Positions 1 through 7,917 of a stretch of 40,363 bases of DNA are shown in pieces (position 1 is the stretch's first letter; the number at the start of each line of letters is the position of its first letter). A program made the translations under genes and the position numbers. The stretch covers positions 1 through 40,363 of the forward strand of contig JAGKSW010000074.1 in NCBI GenBank assembly GCA_018993265.1. The letters are read 5' to 3'. This DNA comes from Nostoc sp. TH1S01. Its GTDB lineage: Bacteria; Cyanobacteriota; Cyanobacteriia; Cyanobacteriales; Nostocaceae. Under the pieces are notes generated by a model. That model was given only the letters and a program-made list of their open reading frames with translations. It was not told the origin of the DNA and searched no databases.

Positions 1-252
1 CAGGTCGAGTGTTGTTAAATTAATAAGCTTTTGGTTGGCTTGAGCGCAGTCTTGAGTACCAGTTGTTTGTAACAAGACTTCAACAGTATGCCTTGTCTCT
101 TGTTCTAAAGTTAATCGCTGCTTGCACCAATCTGTAAAACTTTTAAAATCTGGGGGATTTTTCTCTAGATTAGAGGGGACTGCAATAACTTGTGTGCTGT
201 GAATTCCGAGAATTAAAACAAATATGGTTTCCCAGAAAAATTTAGATTTCAT
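1..252 (-). CDS. Secreted leucine-rich-repeat protein, 5' part (cut by window edge)
   Basis: Reading from the ATG at 252 towards base 1 gives 84 codons with no stop. The first ~24 residues are a signal peptide (charged start, hydrophobic core, likely cut after QVIA). A short Cys-containing cap follows (FTDWCKQR, then GTQDCAQAN), and the last visible residues, INLTTLDL, begin a leucine-rich repeat. This layout is typical of cyanobacterial exported LRR proteins. The 3' end of a gene with matching LRR sequence lies on the same strand at the other edge (40219-40363), so both are probably parts of one gene on a circular molecule. Joining the edges directly puts them out of frame, so some repeat sequence appears to be missing. 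Confidence 0.7.
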   Translation of the reverse strand, partial: MKSKFFWETIFVLILGIHSTQVIAVPSNLEKNPPDFKSFTDWCKQRLTLEQETRHTVEVLLQTTGTQDCAQANQKLINLTTLDL

Positions 253-716
253 TTGGCTTTATTTCTGTTGTTAAAAATCAGGTAATTGTTGGTATGTATG
301 TAAGGATTCAGGTATTTGAAACCCAGTTACAGAGCGAATTTCAAAATTAAATTTTGTTTATTTACATACCTTTAGTCACAATAAGGAACGAAAACATAGG
401 CGGTTCTTCATTACTTGTTATGCTAAAAACGTCTATAAATTAGCTCATATTCCTTGCTGTGCAAGAAAGACAGCATTTACTTTTCGCCCGTTTTTCCCAA
501 AGCCTTAGTCACAATCACAGTCCAATAGCGATCGCTCCAGCAGCCAATGGCTCCATCTACTACCTTTTAAGCGCGACATCATATTTTACTATTAACACAT
601 GGTTGTTGTGCTAAATTACGCAATTAATGGAGAAAATCTCTAGTTAGCTTATGATTTAGGCTCCTAATTCATACAGCATTCCACGTTAGGGCTAGAACGT
701 GGAATGCGGTCGCTCC
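253..716. other. Intergenic stretch upstream of the LRR gene
   Basis: No convincing gene is seen. The stretch holds one HIP1 octamer near 528 and, next to the neighbouring gene's 3' end, the inverted repeat at 676-707. The promoter of the LRR gene must lie in its left part, but I cannot place it. Confidence 0.5.
676..707. terminator. Perfect 12-bp inverted repeat downstream of the 222-aa gene
   Basis: Arms GCATTCCACGTT (676-687) and AACGTGGAATGC (696-707) are separated by 8 bases. It sits 9 bp past the stop of the minus-strand gene at 717. There is no T-tract, so it may be a factor-assisted terminator, an mRNA 3' stabiliser or a small palindromic repeat. Confidence 0.45.
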
Positions 717-1385
717 CTACTTATCAAACCTGATAGTCCAGCAGTCCGATTGCAAATCAGATGGGAGGGAAGCGGGGAACTCATCACTAGCATCTATCAT
801 GACGCTAAAGTTAAGAGATGCTTGATTTTCTAACCTCTTGATTTCACGCAACCACTTTGCCAAGTTATTACCCATAACATCAGGATTAGAAGTATCAAGA
901 ATTAACAGACGTATTCCGCTATTGGCCATACGTCGCAGCCGTTTTTCAATTTGCTTCGATGTAATTGATGAGGGTTTAATACGGTAGGGGTCAGCAACAT
1001 TGAAACTCATGACAGCCACACTGTATCGACCAACTTTTACATGAACACCATTATCAATACTGCCCATGAAAATGAAAACTTCGTGGTGAGCGGGGCAGGA
1101 TTCAAAATTAACTACATTCAAAACATTAGTGGCAATTTCATGATTGAAATGTTGACGAGTTGTTTCCTCATCCAACCACAATATTTCGCCGCCATCAGTT
1201 AGTGGGTAAATGAACTCACCTAAAGCTGGGCTAAACTCCCCCACATTAACCAAAGCAAATCCTTTGCCAAACTCTCGTTTCATCTGATTTATCTGCTTAA
1301 ACGCCTTCTTCATCAAAGTTGCATCTTCAAGGGTTTGTAAGCAGAAGTCATTTAAAGCTCGCTGCAAAATTAAATTGGCATCCAC
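717..1385 (-). CDS. Conserved-looking hypothetical protein, 222 aa
   Basis: I do not recognise this protein. It reads as a soluble mixed alpha/beta protein with no signal peptide or membrane segment. The start is GTG at 1385, and the nearest purine-rich stretch (GGGAG) lies too far upstream to settle it. An ACAACT/AGTTGT inverted repeat overlaps the start. It lies 57 bp downstream of the relaxase gene on the same strand, so the two may be co-transcribed and it may belong to mobilisation. That role is inferred only from position. Confidence 0.6.
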   Translation of the reverse strand: MDANLILQRALNDFCLQTLEDATLMKKAFKQINQMKREFGKGFALVNVGEFSPALGEFIYPLTDGGEILWLDEETTRQHFNHEIATNVLNVVNFESCPAHHEVFIFMGSIDNGVHVKVGRYSVAVMSFNVADPYRIKPSSITSKQIEKRLRRMANSGIRLLILDTSNPDVMGNNLAKWLREIKRLENQASLNFSVMIDASDEFPASLPSDLQSDCWTIRFDK

Positions 1386-1442
1386 AACTATGAGTTGTAC
1401 TCCCAGAGTATTCTTTAAGGTTATTTTAGTATGTTCAATTTT

Positions 1443-3239
1443 TTAAAGACTCAAATCATCATCCTGTTCCCGCCGTTGCTGCTGCCGTAACTGCCGCCCA
1501 TAATCGATAAGCTGCTGATTCCAATCAGCCGCCTTGCACAACAGCCGAGTAGCCTGTGGCAGTAGTTCTTTTACTGCCCGTGCAGCTGCATCGCCCGAAG
1601 AGTCCGGGTCAAAAGCCACCTGCACATTAGGGATATGCCGTAATTGCTCTACAGGCAAGCTGTTGGGGCTATCAACTGCTATATACAGCGTTCTTGTTGG
1701 TGGCACATCGCTCCTAACTTGATACTCCAGCATAGCGAAGGATATGGCATCGATGGGTGATTTACACAGCACCACTTTCTCAGGTTGGTCAGTTGGCTGT
1801 CCGCCCAAATGAAAGTAAAACCAGCCCTCGCGCCTAGTGGTTCCTTTCTCATAACCCTTAAAGGTGTTGTTATTGCCCCTAGTCCCACGCAAAAATGCAC
1901 CATTAGCCAGGGGTTGACGGTCGAAATTCCGCATGACAAAGACAGCATTTTGCTGGTCATCAGCATAAACCAGCCCCCGTTCGTGGAGAGCCTGAACCAG
2001 ATTCTCTCCTATTAAGCGTTTTTGGGTGAGGTAGTCAGAGACTAACTGCCATTTGGCTTTGTCCTCAACTGGTAGCTGGAATTGGGGACGCGGTTCAGTC
2101 TGGATAATCTCACTAGTCATCTTTCGAGCGTGGGCTAAAGCTGCTTTTTCTGCGCCGGCTTCACCAAATCGGTCATGCAGCCAAGCGATCGCTTGCCGGA
2201 AATTACAAGAGTTAATGTGCATCACCAAGTCAATCGCACCACTGCCGCCCTTCTGGTGAGAGGGTGAAAAATCGTAGAACTTCGACCCATCTATATTAAT
2301 GATGTGATTGTGACCCCTCCACCTTTGACGAGCGTAATTTAGCCCCAACTCCCAGGCGACATCTTCCAAGGGCAGGTCACGCAGTTGACTGGTTGATTCC
2401 AACAGTTGCACCCGTTTTTCAAGTCGCTGCCGTTCCTTCTCGCTATACCTAGCCCGTTGCTCCGCTCGTTCTAATCGCTCAAGCATGAACTTACGGTCAG
2501 CCAGTTGGTGGTTAATGGTTTGGAAGTCCTCATGCTGCTGAATTCGGGCAATGTAAGTCCTGGCTGATTCAAATGGCGTTGGTGCTAGTTGCTGATTCGA
2601 CCAGACTGCGGTGAATGGTTCGCTGTTGACCGCTTGGTAATACTCTTTAACTTTGGTATGGGTTGCTTTACTGCCCTTCACCCCCCGTTCAATGCCCAAA
2701 GGCGCGAGTGCTTCTGCATAACTGTCTTGGAGTTTGGACAATTTAATGCTGGCAGCCCGACCATCACCGCCAAACATTTCTTTGTGACTTAGCTGTTTGG
2801 TCTTGTCGTTGATGGGAACAACGTAAGCATGAATGTGGGGAGTAGCTTCATCCAAGTGCAATTCTGCCCTGACGCACTTATCACCGTAGTTGTTGAGCAG
2901 CCATTGTCTAGAAGCTCCAGCAAACAAAACCATGCGTTCATGATTCCACTCACCAGCCTTTGATGGGTCATGAGGACGGAAATATTCAGGCGATGCCGAT
3001 AAAAATATGTCACTACACAGTACAGCATCCTTGCGGGGTTTGTGCTTAGTGGTGCTGGCTATCTTAGTTTTGACCAAATCTTCCAGTGCCGTGCCATCCT
3101 CCTCCCCAATCAGCCGGATATTTTTTTTAGTGCTGTCGGCGTTTGGGGTATCTTGTAAACGGGCGGTATGCTTTTCACTACCCCCAACATTGCCAAAAGA
3201 TTTGAGTTTTTCAACGCGCAGAATCGCTAAAGCCGCCAT
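1443..3239 (-). CDS. mobV: MobV-family relaxase with toprim-like C-terminus
   Basis: A 598-aa protein. The N-terminal ~200 residues are a Mob/Pre relaxase domain: residues 128-137 read HLDEATPHIH, the family's metal-binding HxDE..PHxH motif. Relaxases of this family nick one strand at oriT and lead plasmid transfer. A charged helical linker (~250-290) follows. Then comes a DUF3991-like segment (~300-400, with GGSGAIDLV), and a toprim_2-like domain (~480-570, with KSPIDAIS and AFDPDSSG). That fusion is common in cyanobacterial mobilisation proteins. I chose the ATG at 3239 (MAALAILRVEKLKS) because the upstream extension to 3380 reads through a GC-rich repeat and does not resemble relaxase sequence. 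No coupling gene is adjacent; the only candidate is the ATPase at 30016-31839. Confidence 0.85.
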   Translation of the reverse strand: MAALAILRVEKLKSFGNVGGSEKHTARLQDTPNADSTKKNIRLIGEEDGTALEDLVKTKIASTTKHKPRKDAVLCSDIFLSASPEYFRPHDPSKAGEWNHERMVLFAGASRQWLLNNYGDKCVRAELHLDEATPHIHAYVVPINDKTKQLSHKEMFGGDGRAASIKLSKLQDSYAEALAPLGIERGVKGSKATHTKVKEYYQAVNSEPFTAVWSNQQLAPTPFESARTYIARIQQHEDFQTINHQLADRKFMLERLERAEQRARYSEKERQRLEKRVQLLESTSQLRDLPLEDVAWELGLNYARQRWRGHNHIINIDGSKFYDFSPSHQKGGSGAIDLVMHINSCNFRQAIAWLHDRFGEAGAEKAALAHARKMTSEIIQTEPRPQFQLPVEDKAKWQLVSDYLTQKRLIGENLVQALHERGLVYADDQQNAVFVMRNFDRQPLANGAFLRGTRGNNNTFKGYEKGTTRREGWFYFHLGGQPTDQPEKVVLCKSPIDAISFAMLEYQVRSDVPPTRTLYIAVDSPNSLPVEQLRHIPNVQVAFDPDSSGDAAARAVKELLPQATRLLCKAADWNQQLIDYGRQLRQQQRREQDDDLSL

Positions 3240-3283
3240 TGATTTTCTCTCGAATTTTTCAAGTGTGCCAAAGGTGTGCAAAA

Positions 3284-3361
3284 CCCCGCAGGGGCGAACG
3301 GAACTTCTGCGTCCTGAGCGAAGCGAAGGATGGGCGCAGCCCACCCGCAGGGCGTAGAAGT
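3284..3361. repeat. GC-rich palindromic interspersed repeat
   Basis: A GC-rich patch just upstream of the relaxase start, unlike its AT-rich surroundings. It contains CCCCGCAGGGG (3284-3294) and arms ACTTCTGCG (3303-3311) and CGTAGAAGT (3353-3361, one mismatch) around GGGCGCAGCCC. It resembles the small palindromic repeats scattered through Nostocaceae genomes. It may fold in the relaxase leader RNA. Confidence 0.45.
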
Positions 3362-3546
3362 GTAGTGAGTACACCTCCATACTAGTACCCCCATCCCAAA
3401 TTTTTCTGCTACCGCCCCCAGTCTCCGCCTTCTCGTCACCGTGCCTTCTCTGTAATTCTCTTGACTGCCGCAGTTGGATTGCTTGCTAAAACTGCCTTTT
3501 GACTATTTTACGCCCACCAATTCCGCACTAGCATAACTTGTGATGT

Positions 3547-3661
3547 TGCACAGGTTATGCACAGTTTTACTGTTGTTTTTTCTGGTGTAGTTCTCTCTAT
3601 TTATCTGAAGTTGCACAGTCTATGCACAGATATATGGCTACATTTGTGCATAAGCTGTGCA
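3547..3661. promoter_or_regulatory. TGCACA repeat pairs with 11-bp phasing (candidate centromere, operator or DnaA-box site)
   Basis: Three pairs of TGCACA, each pair spaced exactly 11 bp: 3547/3558, 3612/3623, and inverted at 3645/3656. They lie in the divergent region between relaxase and parM-like gene. In type II partition loci such as R1, parC is made of 11-bp direct repeats upstream of parM. The same repeats contain TTATGCACA (3555-3563, and inverted at 3645-3653), matching the DnaA-box consensus TTATNCACA, so an origin role is an alternative. Confidence 0.6.
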
Positions 3662-3737
3662 ATTAAAACACGGCGGATTCAGCAGAATTTCGGCTTTTGC
3701 GCTACATTGCTAAAAGCCCTCAACAATCAGTATATTT

Positions 3738-5069
3738 ATGGCATCACAACTTGACCTTGCTGTGTCTATAGATGTCGGTGGTTCTGGCACAAAAATCATT
3801 TACAAGTTTTCAAGCTGGGAGAAACCAAGGTTTTTTCTGATGTCTCCAGAAGTGGAGCAGATATCTAAAACTGATTTTCAGCGTTACCAAGACAATCAGG
3901 TGTGGAACGGTATTCCTCGCCCAGAACACCAAGCTTACTTGGAGTGGAACGATAGCATCTTTATCATTGGTGAATTTGCCCGTGAATTTGCTGCTGTTGA
4001 CCGAATTCATGAGCGCAAATATGAAAATGCTCTGTATAAAGTTCTGGCGGCGGTCGGCGTAATTTTAGAAAGATATAAAGTTGCCAGTAAAAAGCCGAAA
4101 ACCAAAAATGTGAAAATCTTTTTAGATTTGGCTTTCTTACTGCCTTGGAATGAATATAACGATCACAAACGTTTCTTTTCCCAACTGCAAGAAATGTTTA
4201 AAACCTTTCAATTTCGTGGGCAGACTTGGGATGTCATATTAACCGAAAATTTTGTCTGCCGTCCTGAAGGGGCGGGATTATTAGCGGTCTATACCAAAAT
4301 CAAAGGTGTGGAATGGTTTCAGAACAATCAAATCGCGCTGCTGATGCTGGGTCATCGCAACACAACATTGCTTTATTTTGACAGGGGGATTCGCAAAAGT
4401 GCCGATAGCCCATTGCTAGGGTTTAGTACTCTATTAGATGATGTCTGCTCACGGGTGTCAGGAATTGGACGCGACCAATTGGCACAGGCAATTTCTGACA
4501 GTTTCTATGAGGGCAGAAAGCAAGTCTATGTTTATGATTCGTCAACTCCATACACCCGAAGACCCACTTGGAAAGAGTTAAATTCATTTCAACGATTAGC
4601 GGCGGCGCGAGATGAGTCTTTACGTCAGCGTGAAATTGAGGATCTTGTCCAAGCCTTGATCGCGGCAAGGATGAATTATTGGCTGCGCCTTTCTAAGTGG
4701 CTAGATAAAAATCTGCCTTCCATGCCAGCACAAGTAATTATCGGTGGTGGTGCGGCATTTTTTATCCAACCGGAACTGGAAGATTATTTCAACTGTGTAC
4801 CAACTAGTACGAGCGACAAAAAGCTAGTTAAAGGCGAATACGCACCTGCTTTTGAACCTAAAAGAACTTACGCTAATGAAGTTCCAAAGCCTTGTGCTGT
4901 GATGAATTGGTTGCCGGAAATTAGTGAAAAAATTGGACAAACTTTTGGGATTGGTGATGGACAAGATCGGGAGTTAGTTTTTCGATTAATTGATTGCTTT
5001 GGCATGATGGATCAGCTATTGGACAAAATCAAAGAGGTTAAAGGTGGCAAGAACGAAAAAACTGCGTAA
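3738..5069 (+). CDS. parM: ParM/StbA-like actin-type plasmid segregation ATPase
   Basis: A 443-aa actin-fold ATPase. The first phosphate loop is residues 12-19 (DVGGSGTK). The adenosine-binding motif is near residues 332-341 (IIGGGAAFF). These are ParM/StbA-type hallmarks; such proteins polymerise to push plasmid copies apart. It is longer than R1 ParM (~320 aa), with extra helical sequence at the C-terminus. The start is ATG (MASQLDLAVSIDVGG), with no clear Shine-Dalgarno. The next gene overlaps its end by 26 bp, giving the usual motor-adaptor operon. Phased repeats lie both upstream (3547-3661) and downstream (5970-6186). It is one of two divergent actin-like genes here; the other is at 34704-35642. 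Confidence 0.8.
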   Translation: MASQLDLAVSIDVGGSGTKIIYKFSSWEKPRFFLMSPEVEQISKTDFQRYQDNQVWNGIPRPEHQAYLEWNDSIFIIGEFAREFAAVDRIHERKYENALYKVLAAVGVILERYKVASKKPKTKNVKIFLDLAFLLPWNEYNDHKRFFSQLQEMFKTFQFRGQTWDVILTENFVCRPEGAGLLAVYTKIKGVEWFQNNQIALLMLGHRNTTLLYFDRGIRKSADSPLLGFSTLLDDVCSRVSGIGRDQLAQAISDSFYEGRKQVYVYDSSTPYTRRPTWKELNSFQRLAAARDESLRQREIEDLVQALIAARMNYWLRLSKWLDKNLPSMPAQVIIGGGAAFFIQPELEDYFNCVPTSTSDKKLVKGEYAPAFEPKRTYANEVPKPCAVMNWLPEISEKIGQTFGIGDGQDRELVFRLIDCFGMMDQLLDKIKEVKGGKNEKTA

Positions 5070-5505
5070 GAGTTTGTCACTGCCTCGCTTTCAGCCAATG
5101 GAGAATACGCCTTTAGCAGTGGTGGCTGATTACTTCAATTCTTTAGAGTCTTCTTGTGCTAAGAAGATGCTGGAAGAAGTGTTAGTGATGTATTTTCTGC
5201 CTCGCGCTCAATCTAAGTTGGGTGGCTGTTCACAGCAGCAACTCACAAATTCATACTTGATTTCGCGGCGGATGGCTGAAAGTCATTTTGGCATTATGGC
5301 TTTGGAGTTGGGACTAGATGCTAGTGTTTACAGCTGTGTTTCTGTACCATTGTCTGCGGTGCCAGCTTCAGTTAATGGCACTCATGAGGATAGTCAAAAC
5401 ACATCAACGCCTGCACTGTCTCCTGTTGAGCAACCAGAAGACCATCATTCAAGTTTGATTGCTGGTGAAGCATCAGTTGATTTCATGGATCAGCTGTTTG
5501 GTTGA
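5044..5505 (+). CDS. Putative ParR-like adaptor of the parM operon, 153 aa
   Basis: GTG start at 5044, inside the end of the parM-like gene, with AGAGG 6-8 bp upstream, indicating translational coupling. The N-terminus is strongly basic (MARTKKLRKS). A helical middle follows, then a Pro/Ser-rich acidic linker, and the protein ends in a short hydrophobic tail (VDFMDQLFG). In partition operons the second gene is usually the centromere-binding adaptor (ParR/StbB), which binds DNA through its N-terminus and the filament through its C-terminal tail. The layout fits, but I see no clear ribbon-helix-helix, so the role rests on position and general shape. Confidence 0.5.
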   Translation: MARTKKLRKSLSLPRFQPMENTPLAVVADYFNSLESSCAKKMLEEVLVMYFLPRAQSKLGGCSQQQLTNSYLISRRMAESHFGIMALELGLDASVYSCVSVPLSAVPASVNGTHEDSQNTSTPALSPVEQPEDHHSSLIAGEASVDFMDQLFG

Positions 5506-5589
5506 TTTTGCTCGAATCTTTGGTATTGCGTAGTTAATGATAAGCTGCTGTGAAGCGAATTTGAAAAGTCAGTAATTACTCAAGACAAC

Positions 5590-5654
5590 GAGATTGGTTG
5601 ATTGTAGTATGGGCATATATACGGAACTACCTATACTAAACAACAATCAATCTC
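5590..5654. repeat. Imperfect inverted repeat after the parM operon
   Basis: Arms around TTGATTGT (5598-5605) / ACAATCAA (5643-5650) and AGTAT (5606-5610) / ATACT (5633-5637) form a long imperfect hairpin 85 bp past the operon. It may be an operator or RNA structure; no T-tract follows directly. Confidence 0.4.
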
Positions 5655-5695
5655 TTAGATTCTTTGTAGAACGTAAAAGTCAAGGACATGATTCG

Positions 5696-5720
5696 CCCCC
5701 ACATTCCGGGGGTATTTTTA
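5696..5720 (+). terminator. Rho-independent terminator after the parM operon
   Basis: CCCCC (5696-5700) and GGGGG (5708-5712) around a 7-base loop, followed by a T-rich run (5713-5720). Confidence 0.6.
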
Positions 5721-5969
5721 TGGCGGTAGGAGTTTTGATAATGCTCGCTCAAGCGTCAGGATTTGAAATGGTGAACGGAAGAATCACTATTGTAGTTCAA
5801 TTGTAGTGCTGTGGTAGTAAATCGAGTGGCTGTGAACGTGATTTTGTTCTGATGATGCTGTTGAGTCAAAAAAAACGGGCCAAACTTTATTGCGTACTGT
5901 GCGAGAGTTTTAGTCAGAAATTTTTGGAGTAGAAATCAGGGTCATAAATTAGGTTTTTGGGGTCTAAAT

Positions 5970-6186
5970 CCTTATATTTACCTTTGGGATACCTTATAAA
6001 TGCCATTGAAATGCCATTGATAAACCTTATTTTTGGCAGAATAACCAAATTTTTCACTAATCCAATTTGAGGCAGCAGTAAATCCTTATATCTGCCATTG
6101 GTATGCCATTGAAATACCATTCATATTCCTTATTTTTGCCTTTTTGAGAAAATCCTTGTAAATACCTTACAAATTCCATTGGGGTT
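5970..6186. repeat. Array of fifteen 11-bp repeats (candidate centromere or replication iterons)
   Basis: Every 11 bp a unit begins CCTT or CCATT: six units at 5970-6035 (e.g. CCATTGAAATG), six at 6084-6149 (e.g. CCATTGGTATG) and three at 6154-6186. The first two blocks both start CCTTATAT and share a CCTTATTTTTG unit, so one looks like a copy of the other. Each gap between blocks shifts the phase by the same 4 bp. The DNA is AT-rich and non-coding. The array lies between the parM operon terminator and the FinO-like gene. An 11-bp period keeps sites nearly on one helix face, as in parC loci; origin iterons are the alternative. Confidence 0.75.
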
Positions 6187-6273
6187 AAATAATGTTTAGG
6201 ATGCGAAGTTTTTTTGAGGCTCTGATAAAATCAAGAACGGAAAATTTGAGTCTTTGATCTGAAGGGGCAATCT

Positions 6274-6600
6274 ATGCAAGTAAAGAGCGAAGTCACAATC
6301 AAATTTAGCGGTGAATTACCAACAGCTACACCGGCAGCTAACAAAAAAGTGGAAGTCTCACTGACGGATCAGAACGGTGTAGTCTTCACTGCTTTGATTA
6401 ACGCAAAAAGCTGGCGCAAGGCTGAAACCAATACGGCTGAATTTGCGGACTGGGCAGGGGCTATATCTGGTAAGCTTGGACAGCGAACTGAAAACGGTTT
6501 TGAAGTGGTTGATGCCGGAATCCAAATCTTTGAAAAGAAAGCGAAGGAGCCTAAACCAGAAGAAGGTGCTGCTGTTGCTGAAGCAGGTGCTTCTTCATAG
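6274..6600 (+). CDS. Small FinO-like annotated family protein, 108 aa
   Basis: ATG at 6274 with AAGGGG about 8 bp upstream. The protein has a beta-rich N-terminus, a central conserved-looking block (KSWRK, then WAGAISGKLGQ and GFEVVDAGIQIFEKK) and a Glu/Pro/Ala-rich tail. From memory it resembles short cyanobacterial plasmid proteins annotated as fertility-inhibition FinO-like. I cannot see a real FinO/ProQ RNA-binding fold, so the name should be taken as a family label. It is a single gene ended by the hairpin at 6628-6663. Confidence 0.6.
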   Translation: MQVKSEVTIKFSGELPTATPAANKKVEVSLTDQNGVVFTALINAKSWRKAETNTAEFADWAGAISGKLGQRTENGFEVVDAGIQIFEKKAKEPKPEEGAAVAEAGASS

Positions 6601-6627
6601 GCGTGACTCAAGCATTCATGAGCAAAT

Positions 6628-6663
6628 TTCTACCTCTGCAATGAGACATTTGCAGAGGTAGAA
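6628..6663 (+). terminator. Perfect 14-bp hairpin downstream of the FinO-like gene
   Basis: TTCTACCTCTGCAA (6628-6641) and TTGCAGAGGTAGAA (6650-6663) form a perfect stem with an 8-base loop, 27 bp after the stop codon. The T-rich tail is weak (GCATTCTTAATT). AAGCATTC flanks it on both sides. Confidence 0.6.
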
Positions 6664-6695
6664 GCATTCTTAATTGCAGATTCCACAAAATCCTA

Positions 6696-6851
6696 AATAG
6701 GCGAATTGCCCTCACGCAGATGTCCAGCGCGGGGATACCTTTGAGAACTATTCAGGAAATCTCTGGCCACAGCGACCTGGGGACGTTGCAGCGTTATCTG
6801 GAGGTCACGCCAGAACAGAAGCGCAAGGCAGTTTCGGTAATTGGGTTTTAG
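6696..6851 (+). pseudogene. Tyrosine recombinase C-terminal remnant
   Basis: An open frame without a proper start reads NRRIALTQMSSAGIPLRTIQ and goes on through SGHSDLGTLQRYLEVTPEQ to VIGF and stop. This is the last ~50 residues of a phage-type integrase, including the conserved GH and the Tyr of RYLEVT. Nothing upstream encodes the catalytic arginine and lysine part. It is not the same family as the intact integrase at 16863, so it records a separate insertion. Confidence 0.75.
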
Positions 6852-6918
6852 ATTATCCGCCCTTACAAAAATTTCTTTGGCGGTCGGGGGCTGATAGCTT
6901 TTGATTTGGTTTTGGTGG

Positions 6919-7917
6919 TTAACAGATTTGAATTTCTGCATTATCTAAACTTTTCAGCATGGCTAACTTTGTATCTAGCCAATCATCATCGAACCAACCA
7001 TAAGGTAAAACATCACCTACAACACTTGTACTAATTCCCATAACCCAGATATGAGCAGTTTGAACAAATACGGGAATTGATGCTAGTTCATCTTCACTCA
7101 ACTGGCGAATTATCTGATAACCTTCAATAAAGCTGTTTCTAACTTCAATGCCTATCTTCATTCTTAGTGCTGCGTGTAAAAACTTTGCAATGTCAAAAGC
7201 ACGCCAGCTATAACCACACTGATCAAAGTCAAACAATGTTGGTTTATTCTGTTGTGTAAAATGAGCATTACCTGAATGTACATCACCTATACAAATTCCA
7301 TACTCAGGGGCTTTAAAAGGTAGCCTAAATTCTGCTATTTGGCTGGTAATTTTTTTAATTAATTGTTCGAGGTAGTCTATATCATGTTGACGATGTTTGT
7401 AGAGGGATGTAATTGTTAGTAATGACCTATGAAGTAAATATTCACTATTTAATTTATTCCGAGTAAAACTACTCCTGAAGCAGTTTAATTCCTGATGAAT
7501 TTCTGCCAGCACTTTTCCCAAAATATAACTTTGGTCAGCATGAAGCTTTTCATTAACTGCACATCCTGGTGCATACGTAAACACAGCCGCATAACGTACA
7601 CCCTCCGGTGCTAAAACCTCTGTAGTAAAACCACCATCTTTTCTAAGAAGAGGGTATGCTACTGGCTGATTTTTATTATTTAAAAATGCTAGAAGTTCTA
7701 ACTCAAAACCAATCTCTTCTTTATTTCTCCAACTACATCTATAAATCCGTAAAATATATCTATTTTGTTCAGTTTCTATTAAATAAGTATCGTTAAGCCC
7801 ACGTTTATATAACTTACAACTGAGAGGCTTGTTAATTGGGTAGTTATCAAGTACAGTGTCAATTAAAGCTGACCCTTCAGGGATTGAATGAACTACAGGA
7901 ATAAAAGGTGTGTCCAT
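6919..7917 (-). CDS. APH-superfamily small-molecule kinase, 332 aa
   Basis: An aminoglycoside phosphotransferase/choline kinase-like fold. An N-lobe nucleotide-binding segment (NRYILRIYR, 52-60) precedes the catalytic loop GDVHSGNAHF (211-220, catalytic Asp212 and Asn217) and the metal-binding LFDFD (228-232). The family phosphorylates small hydroxylated substrates or Ser/Thr (homoserine kinase II, SrkA, APH). The substrate cannot be read from sequence, and I do not claim antibiotic resistance. It is a single gene between the integrase remnant and the rbp-rpsU unit. No clear Shine-Dalgarno is seen at the ATG. Confidence 0.75.
   Translation of the reverse strand: MDTPFIPVVHSIPEGSALIDTVLDNYPINKPLSCKLYKRGLNDTYLIETEQNRYILRIYRCSWRNKEEIGFELELLAFLNNKNQPVAYPLLRKDGGFTTEVLAPEGVRYAAVFTYAPGCAVNEKLHADQSYILGKVLAEIHQELNCFRSSFTRNKLNSEYLLHRSLLTITSLYKHRQHDIDYLEQLIKKITSQIAEFRLPFKAPEYGICIGDVHSGNAHFTQQNKPTLFDFDQCGYSWRAFDIAKFLHAALRMKIGIEVRNSFIEGYQIIRQLSEDELASIPVFVQTAHIWVMGISTSVVGDVLPYGWFDDDWLDTKLAMLKSLDNAEIQIC

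Noticed and set aside
3520-3545. oriT near CACTAGCATAACTTGTG upstream of the relaxase
   Set aside because: Location is right and it vaguely resembles MobV nick regions, but the match is too weak to call.
3557-3754. 65-codon plus-strand ORF before the parM-like gene
   Set aside because: It runs through the TGCACA repeats and overlaps the parM start; composition is not protein-like.
5594-5806. 70-codon plus-strand ORF after the parM operon
   Set aside because: It spans an inverted repeat and a clear terminator and has no ribosome site.
5914-6120. 68-codon minus-strand ORF
   Set aside because: It is an accidental reading of the 11-bp repeat array.
5970-6186. CRISPR array
   Set aside because: The 11-bp units are contiguous with no unique spacers, and no cas genes are present.
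6919-7917. Antibiotic-resistance aminoglycoside kinase
   Set aside because: Only general APH-fold motifs are visible; nothing points to aminoglycosides.
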